This document shows positions 1 through 9,240 of a DNA stretch of 64,000 bases, piece after piece (the stretch's first letter is position 1; each line of letters opens with the position of its first letter). A model generated the notes under the pieces. That model was not told where the DNA came from, made no database searches, and saw only the letters and a list, made by a program, of their open reading frames with translations. A program made the translations under genes and the position numbers. This stretch comes from Tessaracoccus antarcticus (lineage in GTDB: Bacteria > Actinomycetota > Actinomycetes > Propionibacteriales > Propionibacteriaceae): the NCBI RefSeq assembly GCF_003688855.1, contig NZ_REFW01000003.1, positions 333,018 through 397,017 of the forward strand, written 5' to 3'.

Positions 1-1748
1 GCCCAGTGCCAGTCCGTGAAGTCCTCGGGGACGCCGATGTGGGGAGCCAGTCCCCTGTCGAGCTTGCCGTTGCCGTCCTCGGCCTTCTGGTGGACGAGCC
101 AGACGTCGTCCTCCTTCGATGGGAGCGAACCGTCGGGATTGCGGATGGCGCGTTCGATCGTTGCCCACGTCGCCGGTCCCTGAAACCCGAACTCGGAGCA
201 GAAGCGGGGGATGTCGTCGCGGTACCGCGTGTAGTCGATGCGGTTCCACACCTCCCACTGGTGGTGTGTGCCGTGGTCCGGGTCGTTGGGGTGCACCTCC
301 TCGGGCGTCCTGCCCGGCGAGAAGGGGCTCCCAGCGGAATAGGGCGTTGTGGGTGCCAGCTCGGAGACGATCCCGGGGAAGAGGTCGTAGTAGTAGTGAC
401 TTCCCCACGTGCGCCCCTCCAGCGGTTCCTTCCAGCCCCAGTCCTCATGGCCCCAGATGTTCTCGTTGCCGCCATTCCACAGCACCAGCGAGGGGTGAGC
501 GGTCAGGCGGGTGACGTGTTCACGCGCCTCGGCCTCGAACTCGCTGCGGTGGGGTTCCTCCTCCGGATAGGCGAAGCACGCCAGCAGGAAGTCCTGCCAC
601 ACCAGCAGTCCGCGCTCGTCGCACAGCTCGTAGAAGTCCTCGCTCTCGTAGATGCCGCCGCCCCATACCCGCAGAAGGTTGAGGTTGGCGCCGGCCGCCT
701 GGTCGATACGGCGGGCCAGACGGTCGCGGGTGATGCGCGTCAGGAGGTGGTCGTCGGGTATCCAGTTCGCACCCTTTACGAACACGGGCACGCCATTGAT
801 GACGATGGTGAATGCCGTTCCCACCTCGTCGTCGGAGGTGTCCAACGCGACCGTGCGGAGCCCTATGCGACGATGCCAGGAGTCCAGCTCCCCCGCTGCG
901 CCCAGCTCCACGGTCAGGTCGTGCAACGGCTGAGCACCGTAGCCCCTGGGCCACCACAGCTGGGGATCCTCCACGGCAATCTCGAGAACCATCGACGTCT
1001 CCGCCGCGATGACGACCCCGGTCACCTCGGTGTCCCCGAGCCGGGTTGTCACCGCCACGTCGGATGCCTCCTCGAGGCCTGAGCGTTCGACGTCGACATG
1101 TACGGCCACGTGGGCGGTGCCGTCGCCATCGATGGTGACGAGCGGGCGGACTGCCCGGATGCGGGCAGTCCTCCAGCGCTCGAGGCCGATGGGACGCCAG
1201 ATGCCGGCTGTCTGCAGGTCGGGCCCCCAGTCCCAGCCGAAGCTGCACGCCATCTTGCGCACCATGTTCACGGGGTGGTCGTAGGCTCCGGGACGGCCAC
1301 CGATCCGCGCCGCCTCCTCCTCCGCCGCCTCCAGGGCCGAGCGGAACGCCACGGTCAACGGCGACGCTTCTCCCCCGAGCGCCGACGCCGCCTCCGTGAT
1401 GTTGAAGCGGTGGGTGCGGTGCTGGTTCCGGGTGCTGCCCACCACCGTGTCCCCGAGCGTGATCTCGGCGATGGTGTCCAGACCCTCGCAGACGAGGTCA
1501 ACGCGTTCTCCCTCCGCTGGCGGCGCGATGCGCACATTCGTCGTGTAGCTCCACGACGCCCGGTGCGCCCACACCAGATCCGTCTCGTTGGCGTCGAGGT
1601 AGGGATCGCTGATGAGACCCGCGGTCAGCAGGTCCGTGTGGGCGGTGCCCGGGACGTGTGCGGGCACTGGGCCGGCTGCGACGGACTCCGGGACGGGGCC
1701 GCCGGTGGCGCTCAGGGTCCAACCGTCGTGGAGGGAGAGACGCTTCAT
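1..1748 (-). CDS. Beta-mannosidase, glycoside hydrolase family 2 (3' end outside window)
   Basis: Exo-acting beta-mannosidase that removes terminal beta-1,4-mannose from oligosaccharides, probably in the cytoplasm because no signal peptide is visible. The ATG at 1748 is preceded by AAGGAGC. About 582 residues are present of the roughly 820-860 usual for the family, and the C-terminus lies beyond base 1. The N-terminal sugar-binding fold carries the family stretch CSFGWDWGP near residue 170. The TIM barrel shows GGNENIWG with the presumed acid/base Glu near 429, and CSEFGFQGP with the presumed nucleophile Glu near 518. It lies 34 bp downstream of the sugar permease gene in the same direction, so imported manno-oligosaccharides are the likely substrate. 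The family call is firm; beta-mannosidase specificity rests on overall resemblance and context. Confidence 0.92.
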   Translation of the reverse strand, partial: MKRLSLHDGWTLSATGGPVPESVAAGPVPAHVPGTAHTDLLTAGLISDPYLDANETDLVWAHRASWSYTTNVRIAPPAEGERVDLVCEGLDTIAEITLGDTVVGSTRNQHRTHRFNITEAASALGGEASPLTVAFRSALEAAEEEAARIGGRPGAYDHPVNMVRKMACSFGWDWGPDLQTAGIWRPIGLERWRTARIRAVRPLVTIDGDGTAHVAVHVDVERSGLEEASDVAVTTRLGDTEVTGVVIAAETSMVLEIAVEDPQLWWPRGYGAQPLHDLTVELGAAGELDSWHRRIGLRTVALDTSDDEVGTAFTIVINGVPVFVKGANWIPDDHLLTRITRDRLARRIDQAAGANLNLLRVWGGGIYESEDFYELCDERGLLVWQDFLLACFAYPEEEPHRSEFEAEAREHVTRLTAHPSLVLWNGGNENIWGHEDWGWKEPLEGRTWGSHYYYDLFPGIVSELAPTTPYSAGSPFSPGRTPEEVHPNDPDHGTHHQWEVWNRIDYTRYRDDIPRFCSEFGFQGPATWATIERAIRNPDGSLPSKEDDVWLVHQKAEDGNGKLDRGLAPHIGVPEDFTDWHW

Positions 1749-1782
1749 GATGGATTGCTCCTTGGAATGATGACGAGGTGTG

Positions 1783-2604
1783 TTATTTGACGGCGCCGGC
1801 CGACAGGCCGTTGTAGATGTACTTCTGCAGCGCCAGGAAGACAATGAGGGTCGGAATGATGACGATCAACGCTCCGGCGGACAGCACTTCCCACTGGGTT
1901 CCCATGGGACCTTTGAAGCGCTGCAGCGACGTGGAAATCACGCCAAGATCACGCGAGGGCATGTACAGGAACGGGATGTAGAACTCGTTGTAGATGCCGA
2001 TGCCCTTGATGATGACGACGGTGGCGATGGCAGGTGTGAGAAGCGGCAGGATTATTTTCGAGTAGATCGTCCAGTGGTTGGCCCCGTCGACGGTGGCGGC
2101 CTCGTCCAGTGACACCGGGATGGACCGCATGAACTGGATGAAGATGTAGATCGAGATGATGTCGGTACCCATGAACAGGATGATGGGCGCCAGTCGCGTG
2201 TTGTAGAGGCCGAAGGCGTTGACCACCTGGAATGTCGCCACCTGGGTGGTGACGCCGGGAATGAGCGTGGCCAGGAGGAACAGCAGGAACACCGTCTTCT
2301 TGAAGCGGAACTCGAACCGGTCCAGTGCATAGGCGGCCATGGTTCCCAGCAGAATGGTGCCGACCACGGACACCGCGAGGATGATGGTGGTGTTGAGGAA
2401 GGCGCTGGCCATCTTGGCTTCGGTGAATGCCCGCACAAAGTTGGCCAACGTCGGGTTCTTGGGCGGGTCGAGGACTCCGCTGGTGGCATATTCAGCGGTG
2501 CTCTTGAGCCCTGTGAAGAGCAGCACGACCAGCGGGACGAGCGTGAAGAGGCAGGCGAGCACCAGGGAGGCGTACTTGCCGATGACAACCAGGACCCGTG
2601 TCAT
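1783..2604 (-). CDS. Sugar ABC transporter permease, MalG type (CUT1)
   Basis: Inner-membrane permease of a carbohydrate-uptake ABC transporter (CUT1 family). It has 273 residues, about six hydrophobic segments, and the permease EAA loop beginning EAATVDGANHW, which docks the ATPase. Its start overlaps the stop of the upstream MalF-type permease by four bases, so the two are translationally coupled and should form a heterodimer. The binding-protein gene lies upstream and a beta-mannosidase downstream, suggesting manno-oligosaccharides as cargo; this is inferred from context only. No ATPase gene is present in the cluster. Confidence 0.93.
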   Translation of the reverse strand: MTRVLVVIGKYASLVLACLFTLVPLVVLLFTGLKSTAEYATSGVLDPPKNPTLANFVRAFTEAKMASAFLNTTIILAVSVVGTILLGTMAAYALDRFEFRFKKTVFLLFLLATLIPGVTTQVATFQVVNAFGLYNTRLAPIILFMGTDIISIYIFIQFMRSIPVSLDEAATVDGANHWTIYSKIILPLLTPAIATVVIIKGIGIYNEFYIPFLYMPSRDLGVISTSLQRFKGPMGTQWEVLSAGALIVIIPTLIVFLALQKYIYNGLSAGAVK

Positions 2605-3572
2605 GCGATATCCACCTTTTCGTCAGGGACCAGCATTCGCTGGATCCACGTCACCACGAGCACGATGACCAGCAGCACGACTGCCATGGCCGAGGCGAGA
2701 CCCACCTTGTTGTTGTTGAAGGCCGTCTTGACCGTCTGGATGACGAAGGTCGCCGAACCGTTGGCGCCGTCGGTCATGATGAAGGGGATCTCGAACACCG
2801 AGAGGCTTCCGGACACCGCCAGGATGAACGAGAGGCTGATGATGGGTTTGATGCTGGGCGCAATGATGTAGCGGAACTGGTTCCAGCGGCTGGCACCGTC
2901 CAGGTCGGCGGCCTCATAGATCTGCCCGGGAATGGACTGGATTGCACCGAGGAACAGGACGAAGTTCAGACCTGTGTAGCGCCACACGGACGTTCCGGCC
3001 AGGGAGAAGTTGATGATGGCGGGGTCACCGAGCCACAACGGGAGGGAATCCTGCGAGATACCGAGGAGTCCCAACACGCTGTCGAGCGTTCCTGCCGGCT
3101 GGAAGAAGAACAGGAAGATGAATGAAATGGCGACGCCGTTGATCAGGTAGGGGAAGAAAAGAATTCCCTTGAACAGGTTCTTGAACCTGGTGCTGAAGGA
3201 CAAGATGGTGGCGAAGTACAACGCCAACGACATCTGGATGATCGAGGCAGCCAGGTAGTACAGGCTGACGCGGAACACACCGAACAACTCCGGCCGTGTG
3301 AAGAACTCGACGTAGTTGTCCATCCCGACAAAATTCTTCACCTTGCTGACGCCGTTCCAGTCGGTCACCGAGTACCAGAACATGTTGGCGACCGGGACGT
3401 AGCCGAAGGTGATCAACAACGCCAGCGGGACGAGCAGGAAGATCCATGGGGTCACTGGCCATCCGCGCGCTGGGGCGGTGGACGTGGCCGATCGCCGCTT
3501 CCGTGGGCGTGGCGCCGGTCGATCAGCTGTGGACAGGACTATTTCTTCACCGGTTGCGGTATCACTGCTCAT
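2601..3572 (-). CDS. Sugar ABC transporter permease, MalF type (CUT1)
   Basis: Second permease of the CUT1 sugar importer, 323 residues from the ATG at 3572. An adjacent in-frame ATG at 3575 sits only three bases after AGGAG, so the second is better spaced. The N-terminus is a basic, Pro/Arg-rich cytoplasmic extension of about 40 residues, followed by the first membrane segment (TPWIFLLVPLALLITFGYVP) and a typical permease core. The EAA loop reads EAADLDGASRWNQF. It overlaps the MalG gene by four bases. A 247-bp gap containing a strong hairpin separates it from the binding-protein gene, which usually allows more binding protein than permease to be made. Confidence 0.93.
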   Translation of the reverse strand: MSSDTATGEEIVLSTADRPAPRPRKRRSATSTAPARGWPVTPWIFLLVPLALLITFGYVPVANMFWYSVTDWNGVSKVKNFVGMDNYVEFFTRPELFGVFRVSLYYLAASIIQMSLALYFATILSFSTRFKNLFKGILFFPYLINGVAISFIFLFFFQPAGTLDSVLGLLGISQDSLPLWLGDPAIINFSLAGTSVWRYTGLNFVLFLGAIQSIPGQIYEAADLDGASRWNQFRYIIAPSIKPIISLSFILAVSGSLSVFEIPFIMTDGANGSATFVIQTVKTAFNNNKVGLASAMAVVLLVIVLVVTWIQRMLVPDEKVDIA

Positions 3573-3775
3573 CATTCACTCCTTTGATGAGGTCGCACGG
3601 TCGCCACGTCTTTGCGCTGACCGAGGTGGAATGTGTGGGGGTGGCAACGATGGCGTCACTGCCGCCGTCGCCCCCGGGGCGGGGGTCATCGCGTTGACCC
3701 GCGCCATGTGACATCTGTGGGCTCCTTGCCGTGCGCGCCCCTGCAGGCTCGCAGTGGTTAAGGGGCCCCACCATG

Positions 3776-3808
3776 GGTGGCACGGGCCCGGATGGGGCCC
3801 GTACCACC
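3776..3808 (-). terminator. GC-rich hairpin between binding-protein and permease genes
   Basis: Arms GTGGcACGGGCCC and GGGCCCGTaCCAC surround a short loop, starting 12 bases after the stop of the solute-binding protein gene. There is no long T-run. Such hairpins in binding-protein/permease gaps commonly stabilise the upstream mRNA or cause partial termination; which applies here cannot be told from sequence. Confidence 0.6.
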
Positions 3809-3819
3809 GCAGGTCCTGC

Positions 3820-5130
3820 TCAGCCGACGGATTCGACGGCTGCGCCCCACTTCTCGTTGAGGGACTTGAAGATGTCCTCCTTGGACTTGCCGGAGGCGCC
3901 GCGGGCGGCGTCAACGAGCTCCCGGTAGTAGTCGGGGCTGCTGAGGCCGATCTCGGCCTTGTTGTCCACCGTGGACAGCTTGGGTGCCGGCGTCATCTCG
4001 AGGTACTTGACCCCAGTGGCCTCGAACTCCTTCAGCGCCGTCGGAGCCGGGTGATCGATGAGCGGGGAGAGTCCCCCGACCTCGTCGCTGTAGCCCGACT
4101 CGTTGCCCATCCAGTCGATCCACGCCCTGGCCGCAGCCTTGTGCTCGGAGTTGATGTTGATGGCCATCTTGAAGTCCCCCCCGATGGGCGAGACGAACGT
4201 GCCATCCACCTGGACGGGGGGAGGCATGTAACCGATCGACTTCGGATCCGCGCCCGCCTTCGTGGCCGCTTCCTGCATCTGTGCCAGCGCCCACGTGCCC
4301 AGCGGCATGACCGCGATCTTGCCCGTACCGATCAGGTTCTTGGAGTTCTCCCAGTTGGTGGTGGTGGGATCCTGCTCGGTGAGACCCGCCTTGACGACGT
4401 CGAACAGCATGGAGTCGAGGGTGGCCTTCTCCTTGCCGTCATCCCAGGGGGACTTGTCATCGGCCATCTTCACGAGCGCTTCGGCATCGCCGGACACCGA
4501 GCCCATGAGGCTCTGGGGCCAACCCAGAGGCCAGCCGTCCTTGTAGTTGGTGTACAACGGGATGGCGTCGGTCTTGTCCTTGACGGCCTGGAGGTCTGCC
4601 ATGAACTCCTCGCTGGTCTTGGGCATCTCCGTGATCCCCGCAGCCTTGAAGACGTCCTTGTTGTAGACCATGCCATTGGCGTTGCCGAACGTGGCGATGC
4701 CGTAGACGGTGCCGTCGACGGCCGCCTCGTTGATGAAGCGGTACGTCTTCCCGAGCTCGTCGGTGGTGCCGAGCGGCTCGAAGAAGTCGGGGTAGTCCGC
4801 CTGCTGCACCGTGCTGGGGATGAGGAGGACGTCGCCGTACTCCTTGGTGTTCATGCGGGTCTTCACCTCGCCCTCGTAGTCGGTGAGGGCCTCGAACTTG
4901 ACCTTGACGTCGGGGTACTTCGCCTCGAAGGTCTTCTTGTAGTCCTGGAAGGTCGTGTCGACGATGTCGGTGCGGTTCGTGAGGACGAGAATCTCTCCCG
5001 ACGGGGTCTCCGCGCCCGTGGTGGAAGAGCCGGGCTCCGGGGTGGCGTCTCCGCCTGAACAGCCGGCCATGGCCAGCAGGGCGACCGATGCAGCTACGGC
5101 AGCGAGCCGTATGCGTGGTGAGTGGGACAT
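3820..5130 (-). CDS. Sugar-binding lipoprotein of a CUT1 ABC importer
   Basis: Extracellular solute-binding protein (family 1, MalE-like), 436 residues. The signal peptide ends in the lipobox LLAMAGC, so Cys24 would be lipidated and the protein tethered outside the membrane. A short Gly/Thr/Pro-rich linker precedes the binding fold. The start is supported by GAGAGGAAACACAG before the ATG. It heads the operon binding protein, MalF, MalG, beta-mannosidase, and is divergent from the ROK regulator at 5352. Manno-oligosaccharide specificity is an inference from neighbours. Overlapping promoter and dyad sequences upstream suggest repression by the ROK protein. Confidence 0.93.
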   Translation of the reverse strand: MSHSPRIRLAAVAASVALLAMAGCSGGDATPEPGSSTTGAETPSGEILVLTNRTDIVDTTFQDYKKTFEAKYPDVKVKFEALTDYEGEVKTRMNTKEYGDVLLIPSTVQQADYPDFFEPLGTTDELGKTYRFINEAAVDGTVYGIATFGNANGMVYNKDVFKAAGITEMPKTSEEFMADLQAVKDKTDAIPLYTNYKDGWPLGWPQSLMGSVSGDAEALVKMADDKSPWDDGKEKATLDSMLFDVVKAGLTEQDPTTTNWENSKNLIGTGKIAVMPLGTWALAQMQEAATKAGADPKSIGYMPPPVQVDGTFVSPIGGDFKMAININSEHKAAARAWIDWMGNESGYSDEVGGLSPLIDHPAPTALKEFEATGVKYLEMTPAPKLSTVDNKAEIGLSSPDYYRELVDAARGASGKSKEDIFKSLNEKWGAAVESVG

Positions 5131-5245
5131 CTGTGTTTCCTCTCAGCGAATATGAATGTGTCGTGATGCGGTGTGCGGGGCATCCGTCGTTGGCTGCCTT
5201 GTGGAAGGATGCATCGTCCACCACGGACGATTTGCCCTCTGGAAC

Positions 5246-5275
5246 ATTCTTAGATCATCGACTAAAGTAAGTCAA
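5246..5275 (-). promoter_or_regulatory. Candidate promoter and operator of the sugar-binding protein gene
   Basis: On the minus strand TTGACT (5270-5275) is followed after 17-18 bases by TAAGAAT (5246-5252). The spacer holds the imperfect dyad GACTTACTTTAGTC (5262-5275 region) and a CTTAG/CTAAAG pair. These AT-rich repeats stand out from the GC-rich surroundings. Position between a sugar operon and its divergent ROK gene suggests a regulator site. Confidence 0.5.
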
Positions 5276-5351
5276 GAGCGCGACGCACCCAACTCAGTGA
5301 CCGTTGCCAAACTGTTACCATGTGGCGATCCCACGGGACTCTGGAGGAAAA

Positions 5352-6608
5352 ATGAGCACTGCCGTAGGACCAAGGGTCTCGCACCTGTCCACACAGGCGG
5401 CACTCCTCGACGTCATCAGGGGTGCGGGCAGGATCAGCCGCGTGGACCTCGCCCGTCGAACTGGCCTGACGGGCGCCACGGTGTCCATCGTGGTCCGGAA
5501 GCTCATCGACGAGGGCATGGTGGTGGAGGCCGGCCGCGCCGAGTCGACGGGGGGCAAGCCGGCCGTGCTGCTGGAACTGGACCCTGACGCGCGCTTCGCC
5601 ATCGGCGTGCACCTTGAGCAGTCGGGCATCACATACGTACTCTCGAACCTCGGCGGCGCAGTGGTGGGCCGTTGGCGCCACACCGGTGCCGAGACGGGGG
5701 ATCCCTCCCGCGTGGTGGAGCGCATCTCCCTCGACCTCACCGCCCTCATCGAATCCGTGGGCGTGGAGCCGGATCTGATCGTGGGGCTGGGGGTGGTCTC
5801 CCCGGGCCCGCTCACGGGCTCGGTCGGCATGGCGCTGACTCGCCCCACCATGAACGCCTGGACAGATTTCCCGTTGGCGGAGGCCCTCCAGCGCGCCACC
5901 GGCCTCCCCGTCATGCTCGAGAACGACGCGACCGCGGCTGCCGTGGGCGAATACTGGGCCGGGACCCGTGGCAGCAGCACCTGCTTCGCTGCGCTCTACA
6001 TGGGGGTGGGCCTGGGCTCGGGACTCATGGTCCGCGGCGATCTCTATCGTGGCGCCAGCAGCAACACCGGAGAAGTGGGCCACATCTGCGTCGAGCTTGA
6101 CGGTCCCCAGTGTTGGTGCGGCGGACGCGGCTGCGTGGAGGCACTGGCCGGCCCCGAGGTGGTCGTGGCGCAGGCCAGGGCAGCGGGTGTCGACCTGCCC
6201 GGCACCGGACACGACAAGGACTTCGCCGCCCTCACACGGCTCGCCCTCGCCGACGACGACCGGGCCAAGGAGATCCTCCACCGGTCCGCCCGCTACGTGG
6301 CGCTGGCCGCCCAGGCGCTGGCCAACCTCATGGACCTCGACAGGATCGTGCTGACGGGTCCCGCGTTCGCCCAGGCCGGGTCACTGTACGTGCCCGCCAT
6401 CCGTGATCAGCTGGATCGTTCCTTCTTCGCGCGAACCACGCACCCCATCGAGGTGGACATCTCCCTGCACGCAGCCGAGGCCGCTGCCATCGGTGGCGCC
6501 GCACTGGTCCTGCAGAGCGAGCTGGCGCCCCGCGCCTCGTCCACGCGCGCACTGCGTTCACCCACATCGTCGAGGGTTCTGCGCCTCCCTGCTCACGCCA
6601 TTCACTGA
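5352..6608 (+). CDS. ROK-family transcriptional regulator
   Basis: Sugar-responsive DNA-binding protein of the ROK family (NagC/XylR type), 418 residues. The ATG at 5352 follows GGAGG; an upstream ATG at 5304 has no ribosome-binding site. The N-terminal winged helix-turn-helix spans about residues 10-70 (ISRVDLARRTGLTGATVSIV). A ROK kinase-like fold follows, with the zinc-binding CWCGGRGCVE signature after GHICVELDG. It is divergent from the sugar importer operon and upstream of the GH113/GH28 pair. It is the only transcription factor in the mannan locus and so is the likely local regulator. The ligand, perhaps a mannoside or mannose derivative, is unknown. Confidence 0.92.
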   Translation: MSTAVGPRVSHLSTQAALLDVIRGAGRISRVDLARRTGLTGATVSIVVRKLIDEGMVVEAGRAESTGGKPAVLLELDPDARFAIGVHLEQSGITYVLSNLGGAVVGRWRHTGAETGDPSRVVERISLDLTALIESVGVEPDLIVGLGVVSPGPLTGSVGMALTRPTMNAWTDFPLAEALQRATGLPVMLENDATAAAVGEYWAGTRGSSTCFAALYMGVGLGSGLMVRGDLYRGASSNTGEVGHICVELDGPQCWCGGRGCVEALAGPEVVVAQARAAGVDLPGTGHDKDFAALTRLALADDDRAKEILHRSARYVALAAQALANLMDLDRIVLTGPAFAQAGSLYVPAIRDQLDRSFFARTTHPIEVDISLHAAEAAAIGGAALVLQSELAPRASSTRALRSPTSSRVLRLPAHAIH

Positions 6609-6728
6609 CCCACCCACTGCTCCCCGCTTGCGCCCGGGGACGACGAGAAACCCGCATCGACGCGGTGATCGGCGCGCCCGCGCATGGGAACGAGATGGCT
6701 GCCCTGCCCGCAACACATCGTGAAATGA

Positions 6729-6749
6729 GACGAGGTGCACCACCTTGTC
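6729..6749. promoter_or_regulatory. Inverted repeat upstream of the GH113-like gene
   Basis: GACgAGGTG and CACCTtGTC form a near-perfect dyad with a 3-base centre, ending 26 bases before the start codon at 6776. There is no T-run after it, so it looks more like an operator than a terminator. It does not resemble the AACTT/AAGTT dyads elsewhere in the locus. Confidence 0.4.
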
Positions 6750-6775
6750 ACACCATCTGAGAAGGGAATCACACC

Positions 6776-7807
6776 ATGACAACACCAATCATCAGAGCAG
6801 AGGGCTGGGACGCGCCCGTGGGTGGGATGACGTGGGGATGGGTGGGTGAACGAGGCACCTGGGACACCGTGGCCGCCCGGCAGTCGATGACCGCGATGGC
6901 CGAACTCAACGTGAACTGGGTTACCCTGGCGTTCGCCGCCGTTCAGGCCACCGCACAGTCCACGGAAATCCCGTTCCGCGATGAGCCGACTGTCACTGAC
7001 GACGAGATCCGCGCAGCCGCCGCCATGGCACGCACGTTGGCGCTGAAGGTCTGCCTCAAGCCTGTGGTCAACGTGGCCGACGGCACCTGGCGCGCCCACA
7101 TCGGTTTCTTCGACGTGGACGTACCCGGCGAGCCGACATGGTCGCAGTGGTTCGCCAGCTACCGCGACTTCATCCTCCACCACGCGCACCTGGCGGCCGA
7201 ACTCGACGCCGAGATGCTCTGCATCGGGTGCGAGATGGTGAGGGCCGATGCGCAGGATGCGCACTGGCGTTCCCTCATCGACGACGTCCGCGCCGTCTAT
7301 GACGGACTGATCACCTACAACTGCGACAAGTACCAGGAGGGTCGGGTGACCTGGTGGGACGCCGTCGACGTCATCTCCTCCAGCGGGTACTACCCCACCG
7401 GCACCTGGGACGAACACCTCGACCGCATCGAGGCGGTGGTGCGCCACCATGGCAAGCCGTTCCTGTTCATGGAGACCGGGTGCCCCAGCCGGGAGGGTTC
7501 GCCCGCGCGTCCCAACGACTGGACGCTGCAGGGAGCACCGAGCGAGAAGGCCCAGGCCTCCTGGCTCGACGAGATGTTCACCGCCTGCGCTCGTCGCCCC
7601 TGGGTCGGCGGCTTCATGCTGTGGGACTGGCAGCCCGACCTGTACCCGATCGACGAGGCTCCGCTCAACGACGACTACGCCCTCTACGGCAAGGAGGGCG
7701 CCACTGTGGTGGCCGCCCACTACACCCGGATGCTCACCCCGTTCCTATCGCCCGGGCCGGCGGCACCGTCCCCACGACTGCTGACCATCCAGGACGACGC
7801 GTCATGA
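6776..7807 (+). CDS. GH113-like glycosidase (beta-mannanase/mannosidase type)
   Basis: A 343-residue TIM-barrel protein resembling GH113, a clan GH-A family known for beta-1,4-mannan hydrolysis. Candidate catalytic residues are Glu153 in LCIGCEMV (acid/base) and Glu233 in LFMETGCPS (nucleophile); the C-terminal WVGGFMLWDW matches the barrel end of this group. No signal peptide is present, so it should act inside the cell on imported oligosaccharides. The start at 6776 has AGAAGGGA upstream. Its stop overlaps the start of the GH28-like gene (ATGA at 7804), so the pair is translationally coupled. Exact specificity cannot be read from sequence. Confidence 0.82.
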   Translation: MTTPIIRAEGWDAPVGGMTWGWVGERGTWDTVAARQSMTAMAELNVNWVTLAFAAVQATAQSTEIPFRDEPTVTDDEIRAAAAMARTLALKVCLKPVVNVADGTWRAHIGFFDVDVPGEPTWSQWFASYRDFILHHAHLAAELDAEMLCIGCEMVRADAQDAHWRSLIDDVRAVYDGLITYNCDKYQEGRVTWWDAVDVISSSGYYPTGTWDEHLDRIEAVVRHHGKPFLFMETGCPSREGSPARPNDWTLQGAPSEKAQASWLDEMFTACARRPWVGGFMLWDWQPDLYPIDEAPLNDDYALYGKEGATVVAAHYTRMLTPFLSPGPAAPSPRLLTIQDDAS

Positions 7808-9171
7808 TCTTCGACATCACGCACTACGGAGCCACCGGAGACGGTGTCACCGACGATGCACCGGCCATTCAGCGCGCCATCGACGCCTGCGCCGACAACG
7901 GTGGCGGGCGGGTGACCCTCCCCGCCGGCAGGACCTACCTCAGCGGCACCATCCTGCTGCGGTCCTTCGTCGACCTCCACATCGAGTCGGGCGCGACACT
8001 GGCCGCCAGCCCCCACGACGAGGCCTACACGCTGCGGCGCCAGACCTCGGGGCTGGCGGGACTGCCGGGGCAGGACACCGACCTCAGCACCATGCTGATC
8101 ACCGCAAAGGGCGAGAAGAACGTCTCCATCACGGGTGGGGGCACCATCGACGGCGGCGGCCGGCACTTCGTCATCAAGGACAACGGCCACTCCTATGAGA
8201 TGGAGAAGGTGCGTCCCTACACGATCTACCTCATCGACTGCGAGCGCGTCGTCATCCGCGACGTGGTCATCCGCGACGGCGCCTACTGGACCGTCCGGGC
8301 CTCCGGCTGCCGGGGTGTGCAGATCCACGACATCAGCATCCGCAACGACACGTTGCTGCCGAACTCTGACGGCATCGACATCGACTCCTGCCAGCGGGTC
8401 AACATCAGCGGCTGCGACATCGTGACGGGCGACGACGGCATCTGCCTCAAGACGTGCCGGGAATCCACCCGGTACGGCAACTGCGAGGACGTGGTGGTGA
8501 CCAACTGCACGATCGTCAGCACCTCCAGTGCCCTGTGCATCGGCTCCGAGACGGCGTCACCCATCCGCAAAGTGGTGTTCAGTTCCTGCGTGATCTCCGG
8601 CACCAACCGCGGCATCACCGTCCAGATGGTGGATGGCACCGACGTCAGCAACGTCCTGTTCAGCGACATCGTGGTCGAAACCCGGTTCTTCGACCGCGTC
8701 TGGTGGGGTCAGGGCGAGCCCATCCACGTGTCGGTGGCCCCGTTCAGGGCGGCCAGCGGCACGGTGCGCAACATCCGTTTCCGGAACATCCTGGCCCGCA
8801 GCGAAGGGGGCGTGGTGGTCCACTCGGATGACCCCGGCTGCATCAGCGGTCTCGTGTTCGACGGCGTGCGGGTGGAGATCGACCGGTGGAGCGGTCGCCC
8901 CGGCGGTTTCTGGGACCTGCGCCCGAACCTGGCGAACGACGTCGTCCCGCACACCACCAGCGGCTTCCACGTGGAGCACGTGTCGGACGTCAGCCTCCGC
9001 GACTGCGAAGTGGTCTTCGCTCAACCCGAGGGTCACCGCTCCCCCGACCTGCGGCATGCCGTTGAACTGGTGGCAGTGGAGGACGTGCGACGCTGCGACG
9101 TCCGCGGCACCTCCGCCGACCCGAGCCGATGGTCCGCGATGGTCCGCGACCGTCAGCCGATCGACGCCTGA
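7804..9171 (+). CDS. GH28-like pectin-lyase-fold glycosidase
   Basis: A 455-residue right-handed beta-helix protein of the polygalacturonase family (GH28). It begins with the family-typical FDITHYGATGDGVTDDAPAI and carries the three Asp-bearing motifs as NSDGIDID near residue 187 and TGDDGIC near 208, then CIGSE. The reading frame is open further upstream but the ATG at 7804, overlapping the previous stop, starts exactly at the family N-terminus. There is no signal peptide, so this is an intracellular exo-type enzyme rather than a secreted pectinase. GH28 acts on galacturonosyl or related bonds; its role beside mannan enzymes is unclear, and it may remove a side-chain sugar. Confidence 0.85.
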   Translation: MIFDITHYGATGDGVTDDAPAIQRAIDACADNGGGRVTLPAGRTYLSGTILLRSFVDLHIESGATLAASPHDEAYTLRRQTSGLAGLPGQDTDLSTMLITAKGEKNVSITGGGTIDGGGRHFVIKDNGHSYEMEKVRPYTIYLIDCERVVIRDVVIRDGAYWTVRASGCRGVQIHDISIRNDTLLPNSDGIDIDSCQRVNISGCDIVTGDDGICLKTCRESTRYGNCEDVVVTNCTIVSTSSALCIGSETASPIRKVVFSSCVISGTNRGITVQMVDGTDVSNVLFSDIVVETRFFDRVWWGQGEPIHVSVAPFRAASGTVRNIRFRNILARSEGGVVVHSDDPGCISGLVFDGVRVEIDRWSGRPGGFWDLRPNLANDVVPHTTSGFHVEHVSDVSLRDCEVVFAQPEGHRSPDLRHAVELVAVEDVRRCDVRGTSADPSRWSAMVRDRQPIDA

Positions 9172-9188
9172 GCCGCGGCACACTCAAC

Positions 9189-9220
9189 GGGGCGGGCCCG
9201 GCTGCTGCCGGACCCGCCCC
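9189..9220. terminator. Bidirectional terminator between GH28-like and GH26 genes
   Basis: A 14-bp stem with one mismatch and a 4-base loop, between the convergent genes ending at 9171 and 9241. Arms begin GGGGCGGG and end CCCGCCCC. Nearly the same hairpin follows the second GH26 gene (11956-11987). Confidence 0.8.
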
Positions 9221-9240
9221 TTCAAGTGTTGCCCAAGGTT

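Noticed and set aside
6..1790. Plus-strand open frames over the left end
   Set aside because: These are antisense shadows of the GH2 beta-mannosidase, whose minus-strand frame carries clear catalytic motifs.
7354..7803. Upstream extension of the GH28-like frame
   Set aside because: It lies inside the GH113-like gene and does not match GH28. The family N-terminus begins at 7804.
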